From positions 68,479-132,478 of the forward strand of contig JAEZUI010000026.1 of NCBI GenBank assembly GCA_023421115.1: a stretch of DNA of 64,000 nucleotides, given 5' to 3'. A model generated the notes under the pieces. That model worked only from the letters and a program-made list of their open reading frames with translations. It made no database searches and was not told where the DNA came from. Below, piece by piece: positions 8,721 to 18,227 of this stretch; the stretch's first letter is position 1, and every line of letters begins with the position of its first letter. A program made the position numbers and the translations under genes. Source of the DNA: Bacillota bacterium (GTDB taxonomy: Bacteria > Bacillota > Clostridia > Acetivibrionales > Acetivibrionaceae).

Positions 8721-8747
8721 AAAGACGCCTCCCTTAATATAAAATTT

Positions 8748-11252
8748 CTATACCCCTCTAAAGTAATGGCCCTTTGTAAAGCCAGACTTTTTAATTCTAT
8801 CAATCAACTCTCTATGAGAGTCTAATGCACTTTTGCCTACGGCTGTCAAATCCCTGTGCATATTGACAATCTCTTTCATCTCGCCCGCTGTTTCATCGGT
8901 AAAATTCAGCCTGATTATATCTACTGCCTCCTTTATTTTACCGATATTCTCTTCTAAAAGCAAAACATTTGAGTTAAAAACGGTACTTCTGCAATCTAAC
9001 CTATCACACACAACTGGAAATTGTGCGCCAATTCTGTCTTTCAAATAATATTCACCTTTTTCACAAGCAATACTGCACTTTGTCTTTGAGTCAAACCCTC
9101 CCGCAATACTACCTACCGGGCAATATTCACTAGTCATAAGTGGAATCCTTCCATATACTACTGCCTCTTTTGTAAAACCCGGAATATTGGGGAGGTTTCT
9201 AATCTGATTTACTGTCAATTCAAAGGACAAAGTGACACCGTTTACACCTAATTGGGCTAACTGTTTTAAGGAAGAACTGTTAAAGCAATTTAAAGAATAA
9301 TCTCCCATTATATTAAGCTTTGATGGATATTTATCTTTATTTAAGTGTCCTATATTTCCGACAAGCAAACCGTCTATGCCTAAATCTATAAATTCAGATA
9401 GCCTTTCCTGGATTAATTTATCATAATTTCCCCTTGTTATCGAAGGAATGTGTAAATATACTTCCTTACTTTTAAGGGTTGACAATATTTCGCTTGCCTT
9501 TTTACTTAATAGCAAATTGAAGGGAATATACAATCTGTCAATTTCTAAACTTCCATAGTCAATCCTATCATTAAATTTATAAATGCACGCAGAAATTAAA
9601 AGTTTTTTATCTTTATTTCGATCATTTCCCGGGAAATATACCACACTCTTTTCTTTTTCATCAAAATCGTCCGACAATTTTCTTGAGTATCTTGCAGCCC
9701 TCTTTAACTCAAGTTGTTCTAACGCACTACGCCTAATATTATTGATTTCACTTATAGGTATTGACAGCTTTTCATCTATAAAAACGCTAACATTAGCAAA
9801 TTCAAAGGGTGTTTGTCCGGTTTTAGTCATTTGTGTTAATACCCTCTCCTCGGTCAGAGGTCTGTTTAAAGCCTCTTCAGGAATTAAAGAACCGGTAACT
9901 GCTATACTATTTCCCACATCATCTTTAACCGTTAATGTAATTGGTTCATTTTTATTAACCTGGAGCTCCCCGAAAATAGGAATTTTTCTGTAAAACTTAC
10001 CGGATATACTCTCTAATGCTGCATTATTCAGCTTTTTATCCGATGTCTTATATACCTTGTTATCCTTAACTATATTTCCCTTTATATTTCTTATTGATAC
10101 AACCTCTCCGGCTTTAGCACTTTCAACTTTTCTGCCCTTTACTTCTAGTCCGCTTATCACTGTACCGGGACTTTTCTCTTCCCCATTCCAAACTTCTATT
10201 CCGTCACCCATTGAAACGTCATCATTAAGAAGTAGCTTAACAGCTAAAGAAGACCTATCATAGGCTATTACTTTTCCCAAAAATACACCCCAATTTTTTG
10301 GTTTTTCATAGCTCATCATTGTACTTCCCGTCTTACCCTCGAGGTACCCTTTTGAAAATCCTCCCCTGTTAAATACCTGAGTAAGCTCCTTTATGTCCTT
10401 GTCTTCAATATCATATTTCCCCGATGTATTACTATTACCTTTAGTTAGATATCTATCGAGGTACTTTCTATAGGTCTTTGTAACAGTAGCAACATACTCT
10501 GGTCCTTTCATTCTTCCTTCAATCTTTAATGATTTAACCCCTGCTTCTAAAAGTCCGTTCAGCATTTGAACACTACACAAATCCTTTGGGCTCATAATAT
10601 ATGATCCTCTATTTCTACTGACAGCTTTTCCCGATTCATTTTCCACAAGCTCGAAAGGAAGCCGGCAAGGTTGTGCGCATTTTCCCCTATTGCCGCTTCT
10701 TCCGCCAATTATGCTGCTCATAAGGCATTGCCCCGAATAGGATATACATAAAGCCCCATGAACAAAGACTTCAATTTCAGCCAAAGTTCCAGCAGCTATG
10801 TTTTTTATTTCTTCTAAAGAAAGTTCTCGGGCCAGTACTACCCTTTCAAATCCCATTTCTTCAAGAAATCTTACACCCTCTAAATTATATATTGTCATCT
10901 GAGTACTCGCATGAAGAGGAAGATCAGGAAACAAGCTTTTTACAATCCTTACAAAACCCAAGTCCTGAACAATTACTCCGTCTATTCCTGCAAGGTATGC
11001 TTCCCTTAAAAACTGAACACCCTCTATAAGCTCCTCATCTGACATAAGAGTATTCATCGTAAGGTATAAACTTACACCCCTGACATGGGCATAACGAATA
11101 GCTTCTTTAAGCCTTTCAAGGTCAAAGTTTGAAGCAAACTGCCTAGCGCTAAACAATCTCCCTCCAAGATAAACTGCATCTGCTCCATTTTCTACTGCTG
11201 CCAAAAAAGCTTCCCAATCACCGGATGGAACTAAGAGTTCTATTTTATCCAT
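8748..11252 (-). CDS. U32 family peptidase / RNA hydroxylation-type protein with DUF3656
   Basis: The 834-aa protein begins with the U32 collagenase-like TIM barrel: ELLVPSGDWEAFLAAVENGA at the start, then the family signature around EVFVHGALCISYSGQCLMSS with GNRGKCAQPC. Several of these cysteines would be metal or Fe-S ligands in the related RlhA/TrhP proteins, which hydroxylate RNA using prephenate. A DUF3656-like domain and a second barrel-like part with cysteines (SIAGGF, KCSIACEKG) follow. The substrate is unknown here; an RNA-modifying role is inferred from family members. I chose the ATG at 11252, with AGGAG ten bases upstream. Confidence 0.85.
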   Translation of the reverse strand: MDKIELLVPSGDWEAFLAAVENGADAVYLGGRLFSARQFASNFDLERLKEAIRYAHVRGVSLYLTMNTLMSDEELIEGVQFLREAYLAGIDGVIVQDLGFVRIVKSLFPDLPLHASTQMTIYNLEGVRFLEEMGFERVVLARELSLEEIKNIAAGTLAEIEVFVHGALCISYSGQCLMSSIIGGRSGNRGKCAQPCRLPFELVENESGKAVSRNRGSYIMSPKDLCSVQMLNGLLEAGVKSLKIEGRMKGPEYVATVTKTYRKYLDRYLTKGNSNTSGKYDIEDKDIKELTQVFNRGGFSKGYLEGKTGSTMMSYEKPKNWGVFLGKVIAYDRSSLAVKLLLNDDVSMGDGIEVWNGEEKSPGTVISGLEVKGRKVESAKAGEVVSIRNIKGNIVKDNKVYKTSDKKLNNAALESISGKFYRKIPIFGELQVNKNEPITLTVKDDVGNSIAVTGSLIPEEALNRPLTEERVLTQMTKTGQTPFEFANVSVFIDEKLSIPISEINNIRRSALEQLELKRAARYSRKLSDDFDEKEKSVVYFPGNDRNKDKKLLISACIYKFNDRIDYGSLEIDRLYIPFNLLLSKKASEILSTLKSKEVYLHIPSITRGNYDKLIQERLSEFIDLGIDGLLVGNIGHLNKDKYPSKLNIMGDYSLNCFNSSSLKQLAQLGVNGVTLSFELTVNQIRNLPNIPGFTKEAVVYGRIPLMTSEYCPVGSIAGGFDSKTKCSIACEKGEYYLKDRIGAQFPVVCDRLDCRSTVFNSNVLLLEENIGKIKEAVDIIRLNFTDETAGEMKEIVNMHRDLTAVGKSALDSHRELIDRIKKSGFTKGHYFRGV

Positions 11253-11296
11253 AGCATTAAATCTCCTATAATAGCCTAAACGTTTCAAAATATATT

Positions 11297-12181
11297 TTAT
11301 AAGATAAAATTACCGTCAAAAATACCCAATACCGTCGGCATGATATCGACTAGTGATTTTATATTTATTGCATCAAATTGTCCTCTATTTCCTAGTATCA
11401 CCGTAGGAACCTTATTAAATGTATGTGTTTTAATTGTCAAATCCTCAATATTTCCGTGGTCACTAGTAATAATTATAAAGTCCTCATCAAGGTCCACAAG
11501 CTTTAACAATTCACTTAAGAAACTGTCAAGAAGCTCTATATTTTCAACAGCCTCTTCCATATTCATTTTATGCCCGATAATATCAGTCATAAAATGTTCA
11601 AACATGGTAAAATCATATTCTCTGCTTAGGTTATAAAGCCTTCTTGCAGCAGCTTTGGGAGTAATTGTGCTCTCAATATAACCTCCCTCTACAAGAATTT
11701 TCCCTGTTATATCATGGTATACACCTTTTCCCAACTTATAATCCTCTAATGTCCTACAGTTTAAACCACTTCCAAGTGTCATAACAGTAGTTACCGACGG
11801 CTTATATTTCTTCTCTGTAGGATCTAGAATTTTACTAAGATATTCAGGCCTATATATATTTGCATTTGTAACCTTTAAACCTCTTTTTAGTAGTTCTTTA
11901 AATAAGTTATTAGAACTTATTATTTTCTTTAAAGTCTCAGTAGGCTGTCCATGCAGATGCCTTCCTAATACTTTCGAGGCGTTTACTCCAGTAAAAATCG
12001 AAGTTTGTCCTGTTGCACTTTGAGGAAGTCCGGCTACCTCAAGACATGCATCGGTAGCAATTACCTTTCCTGAACTTTGGACATAATCCCATGTTGGTGT
12101 ATATGCCTTATAAACAGGATTCTTTATATTATTTGCTTCTCCAATGCCAAATCCATCTATAAATATAAATATAAGCTTCAT
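11297..12181 (-). CDS. Alkaline-phosphatase-superfamily metalloenzyme (phosphomutase-like)
   Basis: The 294-aa protein has the two-metal architecture of the phosphoglycerate mutase/alkaline phosphatase superfamily: IFIFIDGFGIGE at the N-terminus (first metal aspartate), ATGQTSIFTG with the nucleophile Ser/Thr region, and ITSDHGNIED plus THTFNKVPTVILG with the metal Asp/His residues. The exact substrate is unknown; members are often annotated as metalloenzyme or nucleotide pyrophosphatase. ATG at 12181 has GGTGAT upstream, which I preferred to the ATG at 12193 that lacks a site. It ends 45 bases before the U32 peptidase start, so the two are probably cotranscribed. Confidence 0.8.
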   Translation of the reverse strand: MKLIFIFIDGFGIGEANNIKNPVYKAYTPTWDYVQSSGKVIATDACLEVAGLPQSATGQTSIFTGVNASKVLGRHLHGQPTETLKKIISSNNLFKELLKRGLKVTNANIYRPEYLSKILDPTEKKYKPSVTTVMTLGSGLNCRTLEDYKLGKGVYHDITGKILVEGGYIESTITPKAAARRLYNLSREYDFTMFEHFMTDIIGHKMNMEEAVENIELLDSFLSELLKLVDLDEDFIIITSDHGNIEDLTIKTHTFNKVPTVILGNRGQFDAINIKSLVDIMPTVLGIFDGNFIL

Positions 12182-12251
12182 TATAATCACCATAAATGTA
12201 ATATTTTATAGTTCCATCAAACCTGTTAAGAATAACATATACTCCTTACAT

Positions 12252-12275
12252 GAAAAAAAGCGCATAAAGGCGCTT
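12252..12275 (-). terminator. Terminator after zapA
   Basis: On the minus strand AAGCGC pairs with GCGCTT around CTTTAT, followed by a run of T. Confidence 0.85.
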
Positions 12276-12299
12276 ATTAATTTTTATTTGTTATCTAAA

Positions 12300-12710
12300 T
12301 TACAAACGAGCTTTTGAAATCTTATCCAATGAATTCCTAACCTCACTAAGTTCTGCTTCTCTTTTTGCCAATTCAAGTTGAAAGTTGGTATTTTTATTGC
12401 TAACAATAGCATTTTCATTGGTCAATCTTCGGTTTTCTTCAGTTAATCTATCTACTTCATCTTTTGCAGCTTTAAGCTCCTTGTTTAAATTTATTACACT
12501 CTCATACGCCTTAAAGTAATCATCTGCAACATTTATTGCTGAAAGAACAGAAGCCATGGAAGTGCTGAGCTTGCTATTAACCCGAATTACTTCATTCATT
12601 TTTTTGTCTATATACAAAGCAACTTTTTGCATATATTCCTCAGACTCAACACCCATCAAAGTGTAGTCTTTGCCAGCTATTCTGACTTCCACCTTGTTTT
12701 TATCCGCCAC
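12300..12710 (-). CDS. zapA: Cell division protein ZapA
   Basis: ZapA binds and bundles FtsZ at the division site. The N-terminal globular domain shows NKVEVRIAGKDYTLMGVES, then a helix, followed by a long coiled coil (about residues 70-135) that forms the anti-parallel dimer/tetramer. Length is normal for Gram-positive ZapA with an extended coil. GTG at 12710 has AAGGAG nine bases upstream and gives the usual start before ADKNKVEV. A TTG at 12728 with its own AGGAG is the alternative. The gene has its own terminator. Confidence 0.88.
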   Translation of the reverse strand: MADKNKVEVRIAGKDYTLMGVESEEYMQKVALYIDKKMNEVIRVNSKLSTSMASVLSAINVADDYFKAYESVINLNKELKAAKDEVDRLTEENRRLTNENAIVSNKNTNFQLELAKREAELSEVRNSLDKISKARL

Positions 12711-13002
12711 AAGTATCAGCTCCTTCAAAAATTAACTCCTAATCCGTAGGCATAGACACATTTTTTTATATTATACTATATTTCGTCATAAAATCATATA
12801 ATTTTAGCATAATAATTTACTTTTATAAATATGTTACGTATTTTTCGATAAAATAATGCAAAAAACTGCCAATAGCCCTATCAAAACAATCACCTAACAT
12901 TTTTTGCATAGGATAATAATGTTCCTATGTCAAGATGCTTAAAACCCCACTAAAAGTATTCCCGATTTTTTGTATAGAAAACCAAATAAATTCCTTAACA
13001 TA
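12711..13002. other. Gene-free spacer between zapA and the GH48 gene
   Basis: AT-rich spacer. The only structure I see is ATGCAAAAAA (12856-12865) facing TTTTTTGCAT (12900-12909), a weak 10-bp inverted repeat with a 34-base loop. The zapA promoter must lie here, but no clear -35/-10 pair stands out. Confidence 0.5.
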
Positions 13003-13036
13003 AAAACAGGAGTTCAAGCTTAACACTTGAACCCCC
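13003..13036 (-). terminator. Terminator after the GH48 cellulase gene
   Basis: On the minus strand GGTTCAAG and CTTGAAC(T)CC pair around TGTTAAG, followed by TGTTTTTATG. Confidence 0.85.
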
Positions 13037-13055
13037 GTTGTAAAATCAATACTTA

Positions 13056-15236
13056 TTAATCTACTATTTTTTTAATTCCAAGCAAATCAAGTCTCAATGC
13101 AGCAAAGTCAAGAGAATTGAATTGACCGTCTTTGTTAATATCTGCTGCTGTTGCCGCTTTACCCTCGAATGCTTTATCCATTCCAAGCAAGTTTCTTCTC
13201 ATCAGACCGAAGTCAAGAGCATTTCTGCTTCCATCAAGATTAACATCTCCAAGTTTTACATCAGGTGTTACTACACCGCCATCTATAGGCTCATAACCGA
13301 AGATTTCAGCTATACCCAAAGCTACAGCATAGTCAACTTGATGCCAATATCTGTGAAGAGTATATTCGTATAAGTTGTCCTCTGTCTGGTTCTTAATTCC
13401 TTCATACCAAGGATCATCTTTGTATTTTGAACGAATGTCTATGAACTTAACACCGGACTTGATAACATCTCCATTAGGCATCTTACCTGTCCAACCTGAT
13501 GGAACATAAACTTCCTGTGTAAACATACGTCCAAGTGAACCGTTAGTCTCTGCTCTACCAACACCGTAATCGTCACGGCAGGTATCCCATACCACTTGTA
13601 ACATGTCTAATGCTTTGTCAGAAGCTTTTTTACCAAGTTCTTTATTACCATTCCACTTTTGAACGGCTTGATCATAGAATAAGAAAGCATTTGAAACTGA
13701 ACCGGTAATACCAATGTCATTACCATAGCCTTTTACTGTACAATGCAAGTTGTTATTTGCAGGTTTTGATCCTGTCCATGTATCAGGCTGACCTTCCCAC
13801 TTCAATGTTGAAGGTATTTCCCATGTTTTAGCGCTTACATCAGCTTTACACTCGGATTCTGCCCAAGCAACCCACTTGTCACAAATTTCTTTAGCCAATT
13901 GATCTCCAGTTTCGTAGTAAACTTCACACATACGTTGCATTGACCATGCCTGCATACCAAACCAGTTGTTACTTTCTGGGTCACGATAAACAGGAGCATA
14001 ATCGTATGCCATATCGTAGAATGTTGACAATGATCCATAGGATTTGTACTGTCCACCAACTGAGTTAGAAGCACCACCTGCTATAGCACCTTCAGCAGAT
14101 TGTAACCAAGCATATAATTCCACCTGTCTTTGGTAACTTGTCTTCCAGTCTTTTGCACCATTTGAAGATTTCGGTTTGAAATCTGACGAATTAGCCAAAG
14201 CATAAGCAGCCAAAGGAGCTTGATATCCCCAGTGAACGTGACTACAACCAATCTTCCATGACCAGTCACCAGCAGCAGCACCACCCCAAGCATAGTACCA
14301 AGCCATTAGGTAATGAGCTGAATCATATCCATTTCCAGGAGTCTTTGCTTGTGCTCCAATTTTCATGAAATACTTGTCAAACAGTGAATATCTTAAGTAG
14401 TCACCCATTTTTGCAGCTTTTGCATTAAGTGTACTTAAGCTCTTGCCTTGCTCATCTGCCCATTTATCTGCCCAGTATTGAACCTGGATCAAACGACCAT
14501 CTGCGTCAGAAGCAATTGTGAACGACCATTTTTTCGTTGTAGTTCCAGCAGTAAACAAATCCGCAAATCCTTGTGTACCACCATATTTAAATTCTTCAAT
14601 TGATGGCTGTGGGATAGTTTCAAAAACTGATTCCTGCTCGCCTCTTTGATATGTATTTATATATGTACACTTGTCACCTGTTCCGAAACCATACCAGTTA
14701 TCAACGTCTACCAACCAGTGCATACCATACATTGAATATGTATTATATGCTGAATAAAGTTCTTGGTGGATAGGGTCTTTTCCAACTGTTACGTTCGATT
14801 GGATTTCTGCAGGATAGTTGTCAGGAAGAGGGTACTCATTTGCATAGCCTGCAGGAGATGATGGATTATATCTATCCAAACCTTTTTGCATTGAATCAGA
14901 TGGGATAAAGAAATCTTCTACACACTTCCAAGCTCTATCCAAGCCTGACCAGTCTCCATTAATTTTACCGTTTACTGCCTCTAACCAAGCGTAGTAACTT
15001 GCAGCTTCACTGGTTGATTCATGACCATAATCAGGAGCCTCAACACATAGAGTCTCAATTGAGTGATAAGGTATACCCTCCGAGTCATAGTATCCAACTG
15101 CAGGATCGTTAATTTTATCATACATGTAATTAAATCTGTCTTTAAAAGTGTCAGATGCTGCACCTACGTTTGCTGCAGGAGCAATTGATGCCGTTAATAA
15201 TGAAAAAGCCAATAAAAACATTGCCGTTTTTTTCAT
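13056..15236 (-). CDS. cel48: Cellulosomal GH48 processive cellulase with type I dockerin
   Basis: This is the GH48 reducing-end cellobiohydrolase, normally the most abundant cellulosome enzyme (CelS of C. thermocellum, Cel48F of C. cellulolyticum). A signal peptide (about residues 1-27, ending in SIAPAANVGA) precedes the GH48 barrel (about 30-650), rich in Trp/Tyr for the substrate tunnel. The dockerin occupies residues 660-726 with two Ca-binding repeats: DVNLDGSRNALD and DINKDGQFNSLD. The 726-aa length matches the family. The cohesin-contact positions 10/11 are Ala-Leu and Ser-Leu rather than the Ser-Thr of C. thermocellum. It follows sigI-rsgI on the same strand with its own 743-base leader. 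Confidence 0.96.
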   Translation of the reverse strand: MKKTAMFLLAFSLLTASIAPAANVGAASDTFKDRFNYMYDKINDPAVGYYDSEGIPYHSIETLCVEAPDYGHESTSEAASYYAWLEAVNGKINGDWSGLDRAWKCVEDFFIPSDSMQKGLDRYNPSSPAGYANEYPLPDNYPAEIQSNVTVGKDPIHQELYSAYNTYSMYGMHWLVDVDNWYGFGTGDKCTYINTYQRGEQESVFETIPQPSIEEFKYGGTQGFADLFTAGTTTKKWSFTIASDADGRLIQVQYWADKWADEQGKSLSTLNAKAAKMGDYLRYSLFDKYFMKIGAQAKTPGNGYDSAHYLMAWYYAWGGAAAGDWSWKIGCSHVHWGYQAPLAAYALANSSDFKPKSSNGAKDWKTSYQRQVELYAWLQSAEGAIAGGASNSVGGQYKSYGSLSTFYDMAYDYAPVYRDPESNNWFGMQAWSMQRMCEVYYETGDQLAKEICDKWVAWAESECKADVSAKTWEIPSTLKWEGQPDTWTGSKPANNNLHCTVKGYGNDIGITGSVSNAFLFYDQAVQKWNGNKELGKKASDKALDMLQVVWDTCRDDYGVGRAETNGSLGRMFTQEVYVPSGWTGKMPNGDVIKSGVKFIDIRSKYKDDPWYEGIKNQTEDNLYEYTLHRYWHQVDYAVALGIAEIFGYEPIDGGVVTPDVKLGDVNLDGSRNALDFGLMRRNLLGMDKAFEGKAATAADINKDGQFNSLDFAALRLDLLGIKKIVD

Positions 15237-15328
15237 GTTCTAAATATCCTCCCTTCAGAAATTAAAAACAAAATGGTTACATCCTAAAATCTCCGTAAAA
15301 ATAATCTACAAAAGTATTAGGATAAACT

Positions 15329-15341
15329 GACCTAAAAGGTC
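15329..15341. promoter_or_regulatory. Short inverted repeat in the GH48 leader
   Basis: GACCT and AGGTC separated by AAA, about 90 bases before the GH48 start. Could be an operator half-pair or a small RNA hairpin. Confidence 0.3.
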
Positions 15342-15454
15342 TTTTACTTTCTGACATACCTATTAAGTCAATAAAAATGAAAACTTTTTGCAACTTTTAG
15401 ACTTTATTCACCTCCTGAGATATATAATAACTTTCTATAAATTAAAGCTATAAA

Positions 15455-15476
15455 TTAAGTTAACATGTTAACTTAA
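15455..15476. promoter_or_regulatory. 22-bp perfect palindrome upstream of GH48
   Basis: The half-site TTAAGTTAACA is followed by its exact reverse complement, about 220 bases upstream of the GH48 start. The size and symmetry suit a dimeric regulator such as a LacI-family protein, although the AT-rich background makes palindromes more likely by chance. Confidence 0.45.
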
Positions 15477-15780
15477 CTAAAACACAATATTATTGTGCTT
15501 ATATCATAGGTAGTATAGGATGTTACTTTAGATACAACAAAGAATGGGTAAGATGTTTGTGAAATGAATTTCTAAAGATATACTACAAGCAACATACAAA
15601 ACAAAATAATACTATAAATTTAACTCCTTAAACAAATCTTAATCCAACAGGAACTATTCATAAGTAATTTCTCTTATTACTAGTGCCACCTCCAAAAAAT
15701 ACAAATCGCAATAATTACTGTATGTATAAATCGTCTAGAAAATAATAATGTTATTTTTTCTGTTAGATTCTTTATATTAC

Positions 15781-15808
15781 TTCGATGATGTTTTGATTTT
15801 TTAGGGGG
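15781..15808 (-). promoter_or_regulatory. Possible SigI-type promoter for GH48
   Basis: On the minus strand a CCCCC block (15804-15808) is followed after 19 bases by CGAA (15781-15784). C-rich -35 and CGAA -10 elements are those described for SigI promoters in B. subtilis. CGAA occurs nowhere else on that strand in this gap. The transcript would have a leader of about 540 bases. Spacing in this lineage is not known to me. Confidence 0.35.
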
Positions 15809-15979
15809 CATTAAAGCAAAAAAAAATATTTTTTTTAATTTTATTTTTATTGCTTTGATACAGAACTATGTAATAAGATACTTCTAACAATTTGTGTTTA
15901 TAATATTATAATAGCACTTACTGCTATCTTTTTCAAGAAGTACTTTTATGATAGAGGTCCTAATTATTTGTATAGCATC

Positions 15980-17473
15980 TCAGAAAGGCTCAATTCCCCA
16001 CACTAGTTCATCAGAAATATGCACAGTCATTTTGTTCCAATCGGAAAATGTTAAAGCCCCTTGATTAAAGGACCAATCATCTTTCTGATTAAATTCTGTC
16101 CAATCCTCTCTTGTGATTGCGCCAAATACCCAAGCAGACTCTCCCGGAGAAATACTACCTTTTTCAAAGGTCACCTCAAGATACCTATTCGTAGAATCCG
16201 GCCCTGTAATATTATAAACTTTTCCATTGACATCAGTTTTCTCTTCTCCCAAGCTATAAAAATAAACCGAAAAATTAATAATTTTATCAACATCTTCCTT
16301 AAAATAATATCTAACCTTCACATTCTTTAAATCTATTAGCTCATTTCCTGTATTTTCTATCACAAAGTCCCATCGTATAGCTTGACTTGAAACACTCTGT
16401 TTCTCATTATAATGCTTGAGCTTAATTAATTTTTTACTTTCTACAGAGCTTTCTCCGGCAGTTCCTTTTGTAGGTTTAGAAAGCGAATTTGTCAATTTGT
16501 CATCCTTAGGTTGAGCTGTAATAACCGATGAAAATTCAGGCATTGGGTTAGATGATGCCTTTATATCACTATTTTGCAAATGAGATTTCACAGGTGTTGG
16601 TGTAACTATATTCTTTGGAGTCTGCCCAATATTTGATATTTCCTCAGAAGTCAAGACATCAACAGGAACACCTTCGGCCTCTTTACCAGACTGAGCTGAC
16701 GACTCGTAACCTTTAATACCAATAATTTTTATCAAATCGGATACCTTCATTGCATCTATTTCATCTATAGATATAACTTTCCCCTGTTCCTTTAATTTAA
16801 GAAACAAATCATATTTACCCATTGAAATATCAAACTCACTGGCAGCTTCCCTTTCCTCAAGAGTTAACCTTGCTGTTTTACCGTCAATATTGCTGTTGTT
16901 ACCTTCTATTACTTTTTCTATTTTATCAAGCAATTTATCTATATTCGAAGAGCCGGAACTATTACTTGCACCAGTTTCTTTATTTGCATCCTTTAAAGCA
17001 GCAGAAATTAAGATATCGGTTTTTTCATCTGCCGCGATATAACCATACTTTTTTGAGCCTTTAATAATTTCCATTATAACATCCTCAATAGGTCTATATG
17101 TCACCTTGATATCTTTTATAAGCTTAGCTGCGTCATCATTAAAAGCTACCGCTTCTAATACTTTGTAATCGTTGTTAATACAAAACTCCATACTCGGATT
17201 TATATCAACAGCTACATAACCATATATATCAGCATTTGATGGTATCATTCTTACAAACACAAGCAATAAAACACATACAGCTGCTAAACCTGCGCCTACG
17301 GAGACATACTTATAAGGATTTTTTTTGAGCCTGTAGATCTCTTTATCGTCAAAAGCTATCTTCTGACCCAAAAACATATCTTCACGCTTATGTATCATAA
17401 CAAAATTGCTATTTTGCGTTAAAACAACAGCCTTGTCATTTCTAATATCATATATAATTCCATAGTTATTCAC
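15980..17473 (-). CDS. rsgI: RsgI-type anti-sigma factor with C-terminal CBM3
   Basis: A membrane anti-sigma factor holds SigI inside the cell and senses polysaccharide outside. An N-terminal cytoplasmic RsgI domain (about residues 1-50) is followed by one membrane segment (about 56-77), then the conserved extracytoplasmic domain beginning GYVAVDINPSMEF. Its Asn-Pro bond (N92-P93) is the autocleavage site described for RsgI proteins. A low-complexity Thr/Ser/Pro-rich stretch leads to a CBM3 at about 345-497, ending in VWGIEPF, for binding cellulose. The first GTG (17482) lies inside the ribosome site; the GTG at 17473, eight bases after AGGAGG, is better. It overlaps the sigI end by eight bases, indicating translational coupling. 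Confidence 0.93.
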   Translation of the reverse strand: MNNYGIIYDIRNDKAVVLTQNSNFVMIHKREDMFLGQKIAFDDKEIYRLKKNPYKYVSVGAGLAAVCVLLLVFVRMIPSNADIYGYVAVDINPSMEFCINNDYKVLEAVAFNDDAAKLIKDIKVTYRPIEDVIMEIIKGSKKYGYIAADEKTDILISAALKDANKETGASNSSGSSNIDKLLDKIEKVIEGNNSNIDGKTARLTLEEREAASEFDISMGKYDLFLKLKEQGKVISIDEIDAMKVSDLIKIIGIKGYESSAQSGKEAEGVPVDVLTSEEISNIGQTPKNIVTPTPVKSHLQNSDIKASSNPMPEFSSVITAQPKDDKLTNSLSKPTKGTAGESSVESKKLIKLKHYNEKQSVSSQAIRWDFVIENTGNELIDLKNVKVRYYFKEDVDKIINFSVYFYSLGEEKTDVNGKVYNITGPDSTNRYLEVTFEKGSISPGESAWVFGAITREDWTEFNQKDDWSFNQGALTFSDWNKMTVHISDELVWGIEPF

Positions 17474-18227
17474 AACTTTCACCTCCTTTCCTTAGTAAGT
17501 AACTCTTCGAAATTTCAAGGTTACTTTTCAAAATTAAACACACTGCAATAATGTACTTCCTATGTCTTCCTATTGTTCTTCCATGAACACCGGCCCTCCT
17601 CTTGAGATCATTCCTAGGAATATTCTTATACTTGTATAATAATCGAAACAACTCTTCGTCATCTGCAAGAATTGTAGCAATTTTAAGGCATAGTTCCCTT
17701 GAATCCCTATGTTTAGGAACATTTAAAATCAAATCTATAAAGTCTATTCCAAATTCCACTAAAGTTTCCTTATATTCGACAATCTCTTCTCTTATCTCAA
17801 CGTCCTCAAAGCTTCTATCTTGTACAGGGTTTAAATATCTTTCGAGAAGCTCACTTTCATCATCAAAATATGAAAAGGGAAGCTCTCTATTCCTCTTATT
17901 TTTCCTCATGTGATCAATCAAACGTCTTTTTATAACATGTTCGCTAAATAAAAGAAAATTGTAGTTTTTTGTCAAGTCATAGCAGTCTATTGCCTCGTTG
18001 AACGCTGATAAAACTATACTGTATTCATCGCTGTTTTTTACGTCAATATATTTTCCTACGGCATTTGATGCAATCTTCAACATGAAAGGAGTGTATCTGG
18101 ATAAAAACTCTTCTCTTAAGAGTTTGTCGCCTTCTTTTATGAGTTTAAGTGTATTTATGAATTCGTCATTAGAAGCTTTACCACCAGACTTACTTCTGTT
18201 AAAGTTTAAAAAGTTTCGCACTTTCAA
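17466..18227 (-). CDS. sigI: RNA polymerase sigma factor SigI
   Basis: SigI-family (sigma-70 group) factor of 253 aa. Region 2 shows SRYTPFMLKIASN, then DEYSIVLSAFNEAIDCY and the LLFSEHVIKRRLIDHMRKNKR-type helix typical of SigI. The C-terminal part ends in a helix-turn-helix-like RAGVHGRTIGRHRKYI. In cellulosome-forming clostridia these factors switch on specific cellulosomal genes when the partner RsgI binds its polysaccharide. The start is TTG with a GGGAG ten bases upstream. A CGAA within TTTTACGAATTT about 37 bases before the start could belong to an autoregulated promoter, but no C-rich -35 is seen. Confidence 0.93.
   Translation of the reverse strand: MKVRNFLNFNRSKSGGKASNDEFINTLKLIKEGDKLLREEFLSRYTPFMLKIASNAVGKYIDVKNSDEYSIVLSAFNEAIDCYDLTKNYNFLLFSEHVIKRRLIDHMRKNKRNRELPFSYFDDESELLERYLNPVQDRSFEDVEIREEIVEYKETLVEFGIDFIDLILNVPKHRDSRELCLKIATILADDEELFRLLYKYKNIPRNDLKRRAGVHGRTIGRHRKYIIAVCLILKSNLEISKSYLLRKGGESCE

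Larger units (their letters stand above)
15237..15979. other. Long upstream region of the GH48 gene
   Basis: 743 bases without a gene, very AT-rich. It holds a short inverted repeat, a 22-bp palindrome and a possible SigI-type promoter (listed separately), plus an AGGAGG-like site (GGGAGGATATTTAGA on the minus strand) before the ATG. A T/A-run block near 15820-15845 is otherwise featureless. Confidence 0.6.
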
